Shown: positions 25,532-35,453, counted from the stretch's first letter. The stretch: DNA of 62,626 bases from UBA1426 sp052034085 (GCA_052034085.1 JBPOJA010000016.1:1-62626), one strand, 5' to 3'. Notes: generated by a model not told the origin, from the letters alone. A program made the numbers and translations.

Positions 25532-26014
25532 TCTCGCCATTGATCTTCTATGGTGCGACAGCACAGTATTATAATTCATATCAAGCATGGCTGAAATCTG
25601 CTTGAAGGACAGTCCATAGTAGTATTTCAAAAGGATGATGCTGCAGCACGGCTCTTTTAGTTTTCCGACGGCATTCAGCACGGTTCTTCGGTTTTCACTT
25701 TCCAGGATTACAAGCAGGTTATCTTTTCCAGTGTTAAATTTGCTTTCTAACAAGATATTGTCCAGGGGAATCTCGCTATTCTTTTTAGAATTCATGTAGT
25801 TCAGGTAAATATGAGTCGCCATCACTCTGACAGCAGCCTTCATATTCCTATACTCGTGGAGCAGGCGAATTTTTTCCCAGGCTCTGGCCATGGTGTCCTG
25901 CACAACATCCTCCGCTAAATCATCCTCTGCAAAAGCTGTTCTCAAATACTTCTTCAGGTAATCATGGTATATGAGGATTTTGTTCTCAAAAAATGCTTCA
26001 TCCCGAGTCTTCAA
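25508..26014 (-). CDS. ECF-type sigma-70 factor
   Basis: 168 residues from a TTG start at 26014, selected because GGAGG lies 6 bases before it. Region 2 (about 10-75, with the helix EDVVQDTMARAWEKI) and region 4 (about 115-165, LLKYYYGLSFKQISAMLDMNYNTVLSHHRR, a helix-turn-helix) are clear. It directs RNA polymerase to unknown promoters. No anti-sigma gene is next to it. It starts 21 bases after the polC stop and could be read from the polC transcript. Confidence 0.85.
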   Translation of the reverse strand: MKTRDEAFFENKILIYHDYLKKYLRTAFAEDDLAEDVVQDTMARAWEKIRLLHEYRNMKAAVRVMATHIYLNYMNSKKNSEIPLDNILLESKFNTGKDNLLVILESENRRTVLNAVGKLKEPCCSIILLKYYYGLSFKQISAMLDMNYNTVLSHHRRSMARLKKILST

Positions 26015-26035
26015 TTTCCACCTCCATACGTTCAA

Positions 26036-29000
26036 TTAAAAAAGACTGAGCTGGTCTGATTCCGGCAGTCCATTCAGCAGACCCATGGTTTTCAGCGACT
26101 CTATAACCGCCTTATTCAAACCTGCCCTTATTTTCAGATCGTCTACAGACGAAAAGGCCTTTTCCCCCAATGCCAAGGCCATATTATCCGCTGCTTTGTC
26201 GCCTATTCCCGCTATAGCTCTGAACGGCAATCTGATACCGGTATCCGTGGGCATAAATTTTCTGCTGTCCGATTTTTCCATATCTATGTTTTCAAAATTA
26301 AACCCTCTGGCCAGCATTTCTCTCGCAACTTCAAGAACTGTCAGTTCATCCCCTTCTTTTTGGCTTAAAGATCTGCCCTTTTCCGTTAATTCATCAATAT
26401 ATGCATTGACTGATGCTGCCCCCTTTAAAACAATGTCGCTTCTGAAAGATGCAACTTTACCGGTGAAAAATGAGGCATAAAATGCCAGAGGATAATATAC
26501 TTTGTAATAGGCTATTCTATATGACATTATAACGTATGCAACGGCATGCGCTTTTGGAAACATGTAGCCTATTTTCTTGCAGGAATCAATATACCAGGAA
26601 GGAATGCCGTGTTTTCGCATGATTTCCTCTTCTTCCTCGGTAAGGCCCCGCCCCTTTCTTACGCTCTCCATAATATCAAAAGCAATCCTGGGCGCCAGCC
26701 CTTTCCCTATTAAGTCGTTCATTATGTCATCTCTGGTGCAGATGACTTCCTGAAAAGCAGCCTTGCCTTCTCTTATGACATTTTGAGCATTGTTTATCCA
26801 TACGTCTGTCCCATGGGACAGTCCGGATATTCTGATTAAATCCGAGAAATATTCAGGTTTGATATCATCAAGCATCTGTCTAACAAAACCCGTACCGAAT
26901 TCCGGGATTCCGTAGGTTCCGTGTCTCTGGTTGTATTTTTCATCCCTGATATTCAGTGCCCCTGTGCCGTTGAATATACTATCAACCAAAGGGTCATCCA
27001 GGGGTACGTTTAGGGGATCAATACCTGTTAAATCTTTCAACATTCTTAAAGTTGACGGAACATCATGACCCAATATATCAAGTTTCAGCAGATTTCTGTC
27101 AATGGAATGATAGTCATAGTGCGTCGTGACAACCCTGGAATCCACATCATTGGCCGGCCTCTGCACAGGACAGAACTCGTGTATATCATGATTTTCGGGC
27201 AAGATGACTATGCCGCCGGGATGCTGGCCTGTAGTACGTCTGACACCCGTGCACTTCATGGTAAGTCTCTCTATTTCCCATTTGCTCACGGGTTTCCGGT
27301 TTTCCTCATAATACTTTTTAACAAAACCGAAGGCGGTTTTACCTGCTATTTTAGATATTGTCCCGGCCCTGTAGACGTTTTCGGCACCGAAAATTTCCTC
27401 CACATGGCTGTGGGCAAGAGACTGGTATTCTCCTGCAAAATTCAGGTCTATATCGGGTTCCTTGTTGCCTTTAAAGCCCATGAAAGTCTCAAATGGGATA
27501 TTATAGCCATCCTTGAAATAATTCTCTCCGCATTTTGGACATTTTTTGGCCGGCAGGTCCACACCACAGTCTATCTCTTCATCGATGACAAATTCCGCAT
27601 GTTTACAGGCGGGATTTTTGCATATGTAATGCGGCTGTAAGGGATTTACCTCCGTTATTCCTGCCATTGTAGCGGCAAGTGATGACCCCACAGAGCCTCT
27701 TGATCCCACAATATAACCATTTCTGAGGGACTCCTTAACCAATTCCATGGATGCAACGTACAAAACACTATATCCGTTGCCGATTATGGCTTCCAGTTCT
27801 CTGTTAAGCCTTTCCCCCACCACAGCCGGCAGAGGTTCACCGTATAAACTCACGGCGCTTGCCAGACATTTTTCCCTTAAGATCTTATCAGCATTTTTTA
27901 TTTCCGGCCTGAAACTTTCCTCGGGAACCGGAGCAACCGCCTCTATTTCATGAGCTATCTTACGCGGGTTATCAATGACCACCTCCCTGGCCGTATCTTC
28001 TCCAAGGTATGAGAATTCCTCCAGCATTTCTTCTGTGGTCCTTAAAAACAATCCTTCCCCACGCTCTGCATCCTTATAGCCCTGCCCTGCCATAATAATC
28101 CTGCGATAGAGGGCTTCTCTCTCTTCTATATAGTGGGCATCGCAAGTGGCAACAACGGGTTTCCCGCATCTTCTTCCAAGAGCAAGCACCTTTTTATTCA
28201 GTTCTTTAAGCTCATCTTCGCCGCCAACCCGTCCGTCATCGATCAGAAACCTGTTATTGACAAGGGGCTGTATTTCCAGATAGTCGTAAAAAACGGCCCT
28301 CCTTGCCATTTCTTCCGGGCTCTGCCTTTCCAGCAGTCCCTGATAAATTTCCCCTGCTTCGCAGGCAGATCCTACGATTATGCCCTCCCTGTGCTTTTCA
28401 AGCAGGGGTTTTGGTATTCTGGGCCTTCGATAAAAATAATCAAGATGCGATGCTGACACCATTTTGTACAGGTTTTCCAGGCCTTTCTGGTTTTTCGCCA
28501 GCAATATGACATGATAGCTTCTTTCCCTGTAATTCTCTTCGTTTTCCACCAGATAGCCTTCCAGACCATATATTATTTTAATGTTCAGCTCCCTGGCTGC
28601 TGCATATTTGGCGGCATCGGGGAAAGCCTGAGTTACTCCGTGGTCCGTAATAGCTACCGCCTCATGCCCCCATGCCGCTGCCGTCTCAATCAGTTCTTCA
28701 ACATCAGCCACCCCGTCCAATGCGCTCATTTTTGTATGGGCATGCAGCTCTATTCTCTTTACCGCTGCATTATCCATTCTGCCCGAGAAGGCGACTCTCT
28801 CCAGATCGTTTGCATAGAGGATATTAGCATCTTCAAATTTATCTTTTTGATACTTGCCTCTGACTTTAATTCTGTCACCCTCATTCAATCCATCATGAAT
28901 CAGGTCCGTTTTCTCTTTAGGCGTCATGACTCTGACGCAGGCTGATTCTGTCGGGTCGCTTATTAAAAATGTAAGCAGGCCACGACCATTTTTCAGGATT

Positions 29001-29395
29001 CTTTTCTTCTTTGAAAAAATCTCTCCTTCTATCGTGACCCTGTCAGATTCTCCTTCAAGCTCTACGATAGGCGTGGATTTTTCATTTATCATGTTACCAA
29101 GCATTAAACCCGGCATAGCTGACTGATTTTTTCTTAAAAGATGAGCATCCCCGTTCAGGTTTTTTTCATATTTTAATTCAACCCTGATCTGAGACAGTTT
29201 TGGCAGCCGCTCACACAAAAGCGCTTTAATACGTTCTTCATCTTCTTTTTCGGGGACAAAATTAAGACAGACTTCCAGGAAAAAAGTGTTCGTGCTTTCT
29301 TCCATGGATGCCCGTCTTATCTGATACCTATAATCGCCTTTCGGCTTTTTCTTAATATTTTTCCAGCTGATGCCTGTTTCCAGTAAGTCTTTCAC
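26036..29395 (-). CDS. polC: DNA polymerase III alpha subunit, PolC type, lacking the exonuclease insertion
   Basis: 1119 residues, against about 1440 for B. subtilis PolC. Order: short N-terminal domain, OB fold (about 118-200, VTIEGEIF...LLTFLISD), PHP domain (IELHAH at 215-220), polymerase palm/fingers with GSRGSVGSS, a zinc site (ICKNPACK...KKCPKCG), catalytic PDIDLNF, then C-terminal helix-hairpin-helix region. In PolC the DnaQ-like 3'-5' exonuclease (about 190 residues) is inserted in the PHP domain; here YGLEGYLVEN runs straight into YRERSYHVILLAKN, so proofreading is missing. The frame is intact. The N-terminal domain is also short. Last large gene of the uppS-to-polC run. Confidence 0.93.
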   Translation of the reverse strand: MKDLLETGISWKNIKKKPKGDYRYQIRRASMEESTNTFFLEVCLNFVPEKEDEERIKALLCERLPKLSQIRVELKYEKNLNGDAHLLRKNQSAMPGLMLGNMINEKSTPIVELEGESDRVTIEGEIFSKKKRILKNGRGLLTFLISDPTESACVRVMTPKEKTDLIHDGLNEGDRIKVRGKYQKDKFEDANILYANDLERVAFSGRMDNAAVKRIELHAHTKMSALDGVADVEELIETAAAWGHEAVAITDHGVTQAFPDAAKYAAARELNIKIIYGLEGYLVENEENYRERSYHVILLAKNQKGLENLYKMVSASHLDYFYRRPRIPKPLLEKHREGIIVGSACEAGEIYQGLLERQSPEEMARRAVFYDYLEIQPLVNNRFLIDDGRVGGEDELKELNKKVLALGRRCGKPVVATCDAHYIEEREALYRRIIMAGQGYKDAERGEGLFLRTTEEMLEEFSYLGEDTAREVVIDNPRKIAHEIEAVAPVPEESFRPEIKNADKILREKCLASAVSLYGEPLPAVVGERLNRELEAIIGNGYSVLYVASMELVKESLRNGYIVGSRGSVGSSLAATMAGITEVNPLQPHYICKNPACKHAEFVIDEEIDCGVDLPAKKCPKCGENYFKDGYNIPFETFMGFKGNKEPDIDLNFAGEYQSLAHSHVEEIFGAENVYRAGTISKIAGKTAFGFVKKYYEENRKPVSKWEIERLTMKCTGVRRTTGQHPGGIVILPENHDIHEFCPVQRPANDVDSRVVTTHYDYHSIDRNLLKLDILGHDVPSTLRMLKDLTGIDPLNVPLDDPLVDSIFNGTGALNIRDEKYNQRHGTYGIPEFGTGFVRQMLDDIKPEYFSDLIRISGLSHGTDVWINNAQNVIREGKAAFQEVICTRDDIMNDLIGKGLAPRIAFDIMESVRKGRGLTEEEEEIMRKHGIPSWYIDSCKKIGYMFPKAHAVAYVIMSYRIAYYKVYYPLAFYASFFTGKVASFRSDIVLKGAASVNAYIDELTEKGRSLSQKEGDELTVLEVAREMLARGFNFENIDMEKSDSRKFMPTDTGIRLPFRAIAGIGDKAADNMALALGEKAFSSVDDLKIRAGLNKAVIESLKTMGLLNGLPESDQLSLF

Positions 29396-29398
29396 GGA

Positions 29399-30301
29399 TT
29401 AATCTTCTTTCATTAACTCCTTCAGCGAAGTTGCCAATCCCGCAATACCTGCTATTTCTGATGGTATAATGATTTTGGTGGACTGCCCGTCCGCCGCCTG
29501 GGCAAAAGCTTCCAGGCTCTTGATAGCAATAATCTCCCTGGTTGGTCCTGATTCCACCAGCATTCTGATGCTGTCTGCATTGGCCTGCTGAACCATTCGA
29601 ATAGCAGTGGACTTACCTTCTGCCTCTTTAATCGCAGATTCCTTTGCGGCCTCAGCCTCCAGAATTATGGCTTCTTTTTTGCCTTCCGCTATGAGAATAG
29701 CTGATTTCTTTTCTCCTTCAGCTCTGAGAATGGCTTCACGTCTTTCTCTTTCTGCCCTCATCTGCTTTTCCATGGCGGTCTGAATATCTCTCGGCGGAAT
29801 AATATTTTTAACTTCGACCCTGTTTATCTTGATTCCCCAGGGATCTGTGGCCTCGTCCAAAATAATTCTGATTTTATTATTGATATGCTCCCTGCTGGTA
29901 AGAGTCTGGTCCAGTTCCAAATCGCCTATTATATTCCTTAAAGTGGTCGCCGTAAGATTCTCTATGGCCGCCATCGGATCTGCCACGCCGTAAGCGAAAA
30001 GCTTAGGGTCTGTAATCTGGAAATATATAACCGTATCTATCTCCATGGTTACATTATCCTTGGTGATTACAGGCTGGGGAGGAAAATCTATTACATGTTC
30101 TTTAAGAGACACTTTTCTTGCTATCTTATCTATCAGGGGAACCTTCACATGCAAACCGACCTGCCAGGTGCCGTTGTAAGCGCCCAGGCGCTCTATTACA
30201 TAGGCATGGGCTTGAGGTACTATCCTTATATTTGACGCTATTATTCCCACAATTATTGCTACAAGAAGCAATATAGGAAATGCCACAAAAATCCCGCTCA
30301 T
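29399..30301 (-). CDS. SPFH/Band 7 membrane protein
   Basis: 300 residues: one N-terminal membrane segment (about 5-25), SPFH domain (about 27-180, with VPQAHAYVIERLGAY and PPRDIQTAMEKQM) and a long Ala/Glu-rich coiled coil (about 180-250, repeated AEGEKKSA-type units). Stomatin/QmcA-like proteins form large membrane rings. It pairs with an NfeD gene that overlaps it by 4 bases, the usual partner arrangement. Confidence 0.92.
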   Translation of the reverse strand: MSGIFVAFPILLLVAIIVGIIASNIRIVPQAHAYVIERLGAYNGTWQVGLHVKVPLIDKIARKVSLKEHVIDFPPQPVITKDNVTMEIDTVIYFQITDPKLFAYGVADPMAAIENLTATTLRNIIGDLELDQTLTSREHINNKIRIILDEATDPWGIKINRVEVKNIIPPRDIQTAMEKQMRAERERREAILRAEGEKKSAILIAEGKKEAIILEAEAAKESAIKEAEGKSTAIRMVQQANADSIRMLVESGPTREIIAIKSLEAFAQAADGQSTKIIIPSEIAGIAGLATSLKELMKED

Positions 30302-30747
30302 TCATTACCGCCTTTCTCACCTTCCTCAGGTGCAACTATTAATTTAACGCCGTCTATCCTCAAAATCGTTACTTTTTCTCCTTCTATTACCGGGTACTCT
30401 ATTCCTTCCGTCACAGCCGTCCATATCTGCCCCTGCACTTTGACCTGACCGCTTTCAAAAGGTTTGATATCCTTCACAACAAGCGCTACCCGACCGGGCA
30501 GATCATCCACATTGGTTTTTTCGCTGCCGATTTTAAGTCTTTTTTCTGCCAGAGGCTTGGTGAAATATAGAAGCAGAATGGAAACTGCAAGAAATATTAT
30601 AAACTGATACAGAAAACCTATGCCGGTCAATGAGACCAGAGCCGCCACTACTGCACCCAGGGCAAACCAGAGTGTAGTGATTCCAAGTGTAAAGGCTTCG
30701 ATTATCGCAAAAACCCCCGCTGCCGCTATCCAGATGAAAATATGCAT
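30298..30747 (-). CDS. NfeD-like membrane protein
   Basis: 149 residues, two or three membrane helices (about 3-25, 32-70) followed by an OB-fold domain (about 80-142, GRVALVVKDIKPFESGQVKVQGQIW). Short NfeD proteins work with SPFH proteins in membrane organisation. Overlaps the SPFH gene start by 4 bases. Confidence 0.9.
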   Translation of the reverse strand: MHIFIWIAAAGVFAIIEAFTLGITTLWFALGAVVAALVSLTGIGFLYQFIIFLAVSILLLYFTKPLAEKRLKIGSEKTNVDDLPGRVALVVKDIKPFESGQVKVQGQIWTAVTEGIEYPVIEGEKVTILRIDGVKLIVAPEEGEKGGNE

Positions 30748-30762
30748 TTTCCGCCTCCCAAA

Positions 30763-31830
30763 TCATAATAACATGGAGAACAAAATATTCAAGGCCTCTT
30801 CAGGGTCATAAGCTCCCTTAATTTTCCCATCTGAAAAAATCACTGCCCTGTTTTTTCCGAAAGCAATGCCCATATCGGCCTCGGCTGCTTCCCCGGGACC
30901 ATTGACCTCGCAGCCCATAATGGCCACTTTAAGCGGAGGTTTTTGAGCTTTTATCCTTTCTTCAGAAATGGGTTTAAGTCTTGCCTCTGCTCTTTCGATA
31001 ATATTTATTAAATCAACCTCAGTACGGCCGCAGCCAGGGCATGAAATCAGCTCTATTCCTGTTTTTCTCTGTCCTGTCAGGGAAAGTATCTCCCGGGCCA
31101 GTATTATTTCCTCCAGCGGATCTCCCGTCAATGAAACTCTCATTGTGTCTCCTATGCCCGCTAAAATCAAAGAGCCTAACCCAAGGATCGATTTCTTGCT
31201 TCCGGAACTGACCGGGCCGGCTTCCGTAATCCCTATGTGCAGGGGGTAATATAAAGCTTCTGATACAATCATATGCGCATTGTAATTAAGAACCACATCA
31301 GAGGCCTTAAGGGAAACAATCATATTGTCAAAGTCCATATCCTCCATCAGCCTGACGGTATTTATTGCACTTTCCGCCAAAGCCTCTGCAGTGACGCCTC
31401 CATACTTTTTCAGCAGGCTCTTTTCGAGGGAACCCGAATTAACCCCGACCCTGATAGGGATGTTTCTTTCCTTTGCCTTGTCAATTATTTCTTTCAGTTT
31501 TTCTCTGTTTCCGATATTACCGGGATTAATCCTGATTTTATCAACACCCATGTCCATGGACATAAGGGCCAGCCTGTAATCAAAATGTATGTCAGCCACC
31601 AGTGGAATATTTGTGGCCTTCTTAATGTCCCCGAGGCACAAGGCGGCATCCCGGTCAGGTACTGCGCATCTTACTATTTCGCAGCCTGCTTCGGCAAGCC
31701 GGTTTATCTGTTCCACAGTAGCATTGACATCCCTTGTATCCGTGTTGGTCATGGACTGAATTGATATGGGTGAATTGCCGCCAACGGCCACTCCCCCCAC
31801 CATTACTTTTTTTGTGAGTTTTCTGTTCAT
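30763..31830 (-). CDS. ispG: (E)-4-hydroxy-3-methylbut-2-enyl-diphosphate synthase
   Basis: 355 residues; a [4Fe-4S] enzyme, next to last step of the MEP isoprenoid pathway. N-terminal TIM barrel (GGNSPISIQSMTNTDT, ADIHFDYRLAL, RINPGNIG) and C-terminal Fe-S domain with CPGCGRTEVD and MGCEVNGPGE (the three cluster cysteines). It needs ferredoxin or flavodoxin electrons, which suits an anaerobe. Overlaps the rseP stop by 4 bases. Confidence 0.96.
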   Translation of the reverse strand: MNRKLTKKVMVGGVAVGGNSPISIQSMTNTDTRDVNATVEQINRLAEAGCEIVRCAVPDRDAALCLGDIKKATNIPLVADIHFDYRLALMSMDMGVDKIRINPGNIGNREKLKEIIDKAKERNIPIRVGVNSGSLEKSLLKKYGGVTAEALAESAINTVRLMEDMDFDNMIVSLKASDVVLNYNAHMIVSEALYYPLHIGITEAGPVSSGSKKSILGLGSLILAGIGDTMRVSLTGDPLEEIILAREILSLTGQRKTGIELISCPGCGRTEVDLINIIERAEARLKPISEERIKAQKPPLKVAIMGCEVNGPGEAAEADMGIAFGKNRAVIFSDGKIKGAYDPEEALNILFSMLL

Positions 31831-32837
31831 TGCAAAATAAACCTGCTAATATCATGGAATACCAGATAAATCATCAGGCCAAATAGCAGGATCAAGCCTG
31901 TGAGATGAATTTTGGATTCCACTGAGTCACTGATCTTTTTCCCGCTTACAGCGCTTATTATCAGAAAGAGCAGCCTGCCTCCGTCCAGGGCCGGAAAAGG
32001 CAGCATATTGACAATGGCCAGATTGAGGCTGATTATAGCCGTCAGATTTATAATGTAAATAAATCCAAGTTTCGCCTGGTCTCCTATGAGAGCGACAATA
32101 CCAACAGGCCCCATAAGATCATCCACAGACCCTTTGCCTATAAACAGCTGTTTCAGATAATTCAGCATTTCCCTGCTGATTTCCCATGTCCCAACAAATC
32201 CTGCCTGCAAAGACCTGGCCGGTGAACGAACCAGTCTGGATGTAATTCCTATAACTCTCCGGCCGTCTTCATTTAATATGACTCCGCTGGTGAGTGCCAG
32301 CTCTTTGCCTTCTCTGTTTACTACAATATTTATTTCCGCCCTGTCGGAAAGGTTAATATATTCTGTGACCTGGCTCCAGCTGCTGACTTTGTGGCCGTCT
32401 ATTTCCACTATCCTGTCTCCCGGCATGAGCCCGGCCTCCATAGCAGGATAACCCTCCGAAACTGCATCAACTATATTGCTCACCATACCAATACTAAAAG
32501 CAATGACAGAAACCAGTACCACTGCAGTCAAATAGTTCATGAATGCGCCGGCGACAATAACCAGGGCTTTTTTCGGTGCGGATTTGTTGTTGAAAGCCCT
32601 CGGATCATCTGAATCTTCATCCTCACCCTCCATGCTGACAAACCCGCCTATGGGAAGCAATCTCACCGAGTATTTGGTTTCCTTTCCCTGACGGCGCAGG
32701 ACGGTCGGCCCCATGCCCAAAGCAAACTCATTAACTTTAATATCGACAGCCTTTGCCACGAAGAAATGCCCTGCCTCATGTACCAGAATCAGCAGGCAGA
32801 ATATAAAAATTGCATAAATAATCGTTAATGCTCCCAT
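31827..32837 (-). CDS. rseP: RIP metalloprotease RseP (site-2 protease)
   Basis: 336 residues with four membrane segments. Zinc motif HEAGH at about 20-24, PDZ domain (about 115-195), and the second active-site motif ALDGGRLLF near 285. It cuts transmembrane segments of anti-sigma factors and signal peptides. The ATG is inside the 3' end of dxr (13-base overlap). Confidence 0.95.
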   Translation of the reverse strand: MGALTIIYAIFIFCLLILVHEAGHFFVAKAVDIKVNEFALGMGPTVLRRQGKETKYSVRLLPIGGFVSMEGEDEDSDDPRAFNNKSAPKKALVIVAGAFMNYLTAVVLVSVIAFSIGMVSNIVDAVSEGYPAMEAGLMPGDRIVEIDGHKVSSWSQVTEYINLSDRAEINIVVNREGKELALTSGVILNEDGRRVIGITSRLVRSPARSLQAGFVGTWEISREMLNYLKQLFIGKGSVDDLMGPVGIVALIGDQAKLGFIYIINLTAIISLNLAIVNMLPFPALDGGRLLFLIISAVSGKKISDSVESKIHLTGLILLFGLMIYLVFHDISRFILQ

Positions 32838-33967
32838 GTTCTGACCTTTTCCCTTGTTTCTCTGTCTGTTCTTAATATCTCATCCAGACTCATGACATTT
32901 GAGAAAACATGCTCCTCCAGAGCCCTTTCTATTCCTTCCTGTATATCCAGAAATTCTATTTCCCCTTTCAGGAATCTATCCACCAAAATCTCATTTGCGC
33001 TGTTGAGGACCACGGGGTAAGAACCTCCAGCTTCCACAGCCTGATATGCCATTTTAAGCGTCTTGAAAACTTCACGGTTAACATCTTCAAAATGCAGGCT
33101 GCCCAGCTTAAAAAAATCAATGCCTTCTCTATTGCTCTTTAACCTCTCAGGATAGGAAAATGCATAGCTGATGGGAAGTCTCATATCCGGGGTCCCCAAC
33201 TGTGCTATAACGGATTTGTCCGCAAACTCCACCATTGAGTGAATAATGCTTTCCCTGTGGACCAGCACATCGATTTTACCGGGCTCAGTATCAAACAGCC
33301 ACCGGGCTTCGATTACCTCCAGACCCTTGTTCATCATGGTGGCGGAGTCAATGGTAATCTTCCTGCCCATGGACCAGTTGGGATGCTTCAAGGCCTGAGA
33401 AAGTGTTACCCTGCCCAGATCTTCCAGACTGTATCCCCTGAAAGGGCCTCCGGAAGCCGTAAGGATAATCCTCTCTATCTCCTGATCTTCGTTGCCTTGA
33501 AGCGCCTGAAATATTGCACTGTGCTCGCTGTCAACCGGCAGTATTTTCACGCCCTTTTTCACGGCGGCTTCCATTACCAATGCACCTCCGGCAACAAGTG
33601 TTTCCTTATTTGCAAGTGCAATGTCCTTGCCTGAGGCGATTGCTTCCAAAGTTGGCTCCAGCCCCATGATGCCAACTAAAGCATTGAGCATTATTTCTGC
33701 ATTTCCGTAACGGGCCAGCTGCTTTAAGCCTTCGGTGCCATAAAAAATCTCGATTCCTTGAAACTGTCTTCTAAGCATAGCTGCATCTTCTGCATCTGCA
33801 ACCGCCACAGCTGCCGGCAGGAACTCCGGTATCTGAGCGGCAAGATGCTCCACGTTTCTTCCGCAGCTTAGAAAATCCACTGTGAATTTGTCCCGATTAT
33901 CCCTTATGACATCCAATGCTCCGGTACCTATGGAACCGGTGGATCCCAGTATTCCTATCCTTTTCAC
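32825..33967 (-). CDS. dxr: 1-deoxy-D-xylulose 5-phosphate reductoisomerase
   Basis: 380 residues; makes MEP, first committed step of the isoprenoid pathway, with NADPH. GSTGSIGTGAL (about 8-18) is the NADPH loop; NKETLVAGG, PVDSEHSAIFQ (metal and substrate site) and MNKGLEVIEARWLF are typical. Placed between cdsA and rseP as in many Bacillota. Confidence 0.96.
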   Translation of the reverse strand: MKRIGILGSTGSIGTGALDVIRDNRDKFTVDFLSCGRNVEHLAAQIPEFLPAAVAVADAEDAAMLRRQFQGIEIFYGTEGLKQLARYGNAEIMLNALVGIMGLEPTLEAIASGKDIALANKETLVAGGALVMEAAVKKGVKILPVDSEHSAIFQALQGNEDQEIERIILTASGGPFRGYSLEDLGRVTLSQALKHPNWSMGRKITIDSATMMNKGLEVIEARWLFDTEPGKIDVLVHRESIIHSMVEFADKSVIAQLGTPDMRLPISYAFSYPERLKSNREGIDFFKLGSLHFEDVNREVFKTLKMAYQAVEAGGSYPVVLNSANEILVDRFLKGEIEFLDIQEGIERALEEHVFSNVMSLDEILRTDRETREKVRTWEH

Positions 33968-33975
33968 TATTTCAC

Positions 33976-34752
33976 CTAAAGCATGATAAAAATTACATAG
34001 TAATAAACAAAACTTGCAGTAAAAAGCAGGCTGTCAAAACGGTCCAGTATGCCACCATGACCCGGAATGAGATGCCCATAATCCTTTATACCCATTTTTC
34101 GCTTAAATATTGATGCGCACAAGTCGCCAACCTGTGCAAACACACTGCCCACCAGGCCTGCAACAACAAAATGCCAGATGGATTCCCCAAAAACAAGAAA
34201 GCCAAAAATACTGCAGAATACTATGGAGCCTATCAGGCCTCCTATGGCACCCTCTACAGTTTTCTTGGGGCTGATTTTAGGGCAAAGCTTATGCTTTCCT
34301 ATAAACAAACCTGTAAAATAGGCAAAAACATCAGTACCTACGGCTATGAGAATGGCCACAAAAACCATGGCCCCCTTGGCGGTCTTATCCAGAAGCACAA
34401 TATGGGATGATAAAAAACCCACATAAACTATTCCGGTCAGAGTAGCCATACTGTCATTCAGTTCGGTATTTTCCTTGAACAGCATGAGCAGGCACAAAAC
34501 CAATGCTCCTGCCAGCCAAAGGGTAAAGAAATAATTTTCGGACAAAAAAACTGCAGTCAGATAAAGCGCACTCACCGAAATAATACCTATGGCTTTGTCG
34601 GGCTTTACTCCGATATTTTCAAATCCTCTGTAAAACTCCCACACTCCCATGACTGCAATAAGATAGGCAAGAGACCACAGTGCCGGCCCTCTTAAGTAGA
34701 CCACTAGAAGCAAGGGTAGCATAATAAAAGCTGAAATCACTCTGGTTTTCAT
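33976..34752 (-). CDS. cdsA: Phosphatidate cytidylyltransferase
   Basis: 258 residues, about seven membrane helices. Makes CDP-diacylglycerol from phosphatidate and CTP. The C-terminal signature KRKMGIKDYGHLIPGHGGILDRFDS (from about 216; Asp residues for metal) is complete. Overlaps uppS stop by 4 bases. Confidence 0.95.
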   Translation of the reverse strand: MKTRVISAFIMLPLLLVVYLRGPALWSLAYLIAVMGVWEFYRGFENIGVKPDKAIGIISVSALYLTAVFLSENYFFTLWLAGALVLCLLMLFKENTELNDSMATLTGIVYVGFLSSHIVLLDKTAKGAMVFVAILIAVGTDVFAYFTGLFIGKHKLCPKISPKKTVEGAIGGLIGSIVFCSIFGFLVFGESIWHFVVAGLVGSVFAQVGDLCASIFKRKMGIKDYGHLIPGHGGILDRFDSLLFTASFVYYYVIFIML

Positions 34753-35453
34753 TTTACGCCTCCGAAACGCCGTATTCTGCTGTTATACTCGCCTATAGCT
34801 TCTTCATATTTTTCCGGTGTGAAATCGGGCCAATAATCCCGGCTGAAGACAAACTCGCTGTAGGCCACCTGCCACAGAAGGAAATTTGAAAGCCTGATTT
34901 CGCCGCTGGTTCTTATTACAAGGTCCGGATCCGGAATATTTCGTGTATACAGGTACTGCGAGAAAACTCCCTCATCAATAGCATCAATCTCAATATTTCC
35001 ATCTTTGACATCTGCAGACAGAAGTTTAACTGCTCTGATAATCTCATCCCTGCTTCCGTAGTTTAAAGCAATATGAAAATTAAGCCCCGTGTTGTCCTTT
35101 GTTCTTTCAAGTGCCTCTTCCAGCTTGTTTACCGCATCCTGCGGCAGCCTTTTATAATCGCCCAGCACGCTGACTTTGACATTATTCTCATGAAGCTCAT
35201 TCAACTCTTTATCCACATAAAGAATTAGTATTTTAAAAATACCGTTTATTTCCTCAACGGATCTTTTCCAGTTTTCAGTAGAAAATGCGTAAACAGTAAG
35301 ATGTTTCACTCCCAGGCTTGAAGATCTTTTCACTATTTCTTTCAAAGCCTGCATGCCTGCATTATGCCCAGCAAGACGTGGCAGCTTTCTCTCTTTTGCC
35401 CAGCGTCCATTACCATCCATTATAATAGCTACATGCCGAGGTATATTTTCCAT
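34749..35453 (-). CDS. uppS: Isoprenyl (undecaprenyl) diphosphate synthase
   Basis: 234 residues; adds isoprene units in cis to make the C55 lipid carrier for cell-wall precursors. Motifs HVAIIMDGNGRWAK (about 7-20, catalytic Asp), YAFSTENWKR and the C-terminal RTSGEIRLSNFLLWQVAYSE are all present. First gene after an internal terminator-like hairpin. Confidence 0.96.
   Translation of the reverse strand: MENIPRHVAIIMDGNGRWAKERKLPRLAGHNAGMQALKEIVKRSSSLGVKHLTVYAFSTENWKRSVEEINGIFKILILYVDKELNELHENNVKVSVLGDYKRLPQDAVNKLEEALERTKDNTGLNFHIALNYGSRDEIIRAVKLLSADVKDGNIEIDAIDEGVFSQYLYTRNIPDPDLVIRTSGEIRLSNFLLWQVAYSEFVFSRDYWPDFTPEKYEEAIGEYNSRIRRFGGVK

Noticed and set aside
27065..27640. 191-codon plus-strand frame inside polC
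   Set aside because: Antisense to conserved polymerase motifs and cysteine/aromatic-rich in the way typical of shadow frames.
26036..29395. PolC exonuclease lost by a frameshift or in-gene stop
   Set aside because: The frame is continuous and the PHP halves join cleanly; no exonuclease remnants (DxE, HNASFD) were seen in other frames nearby.
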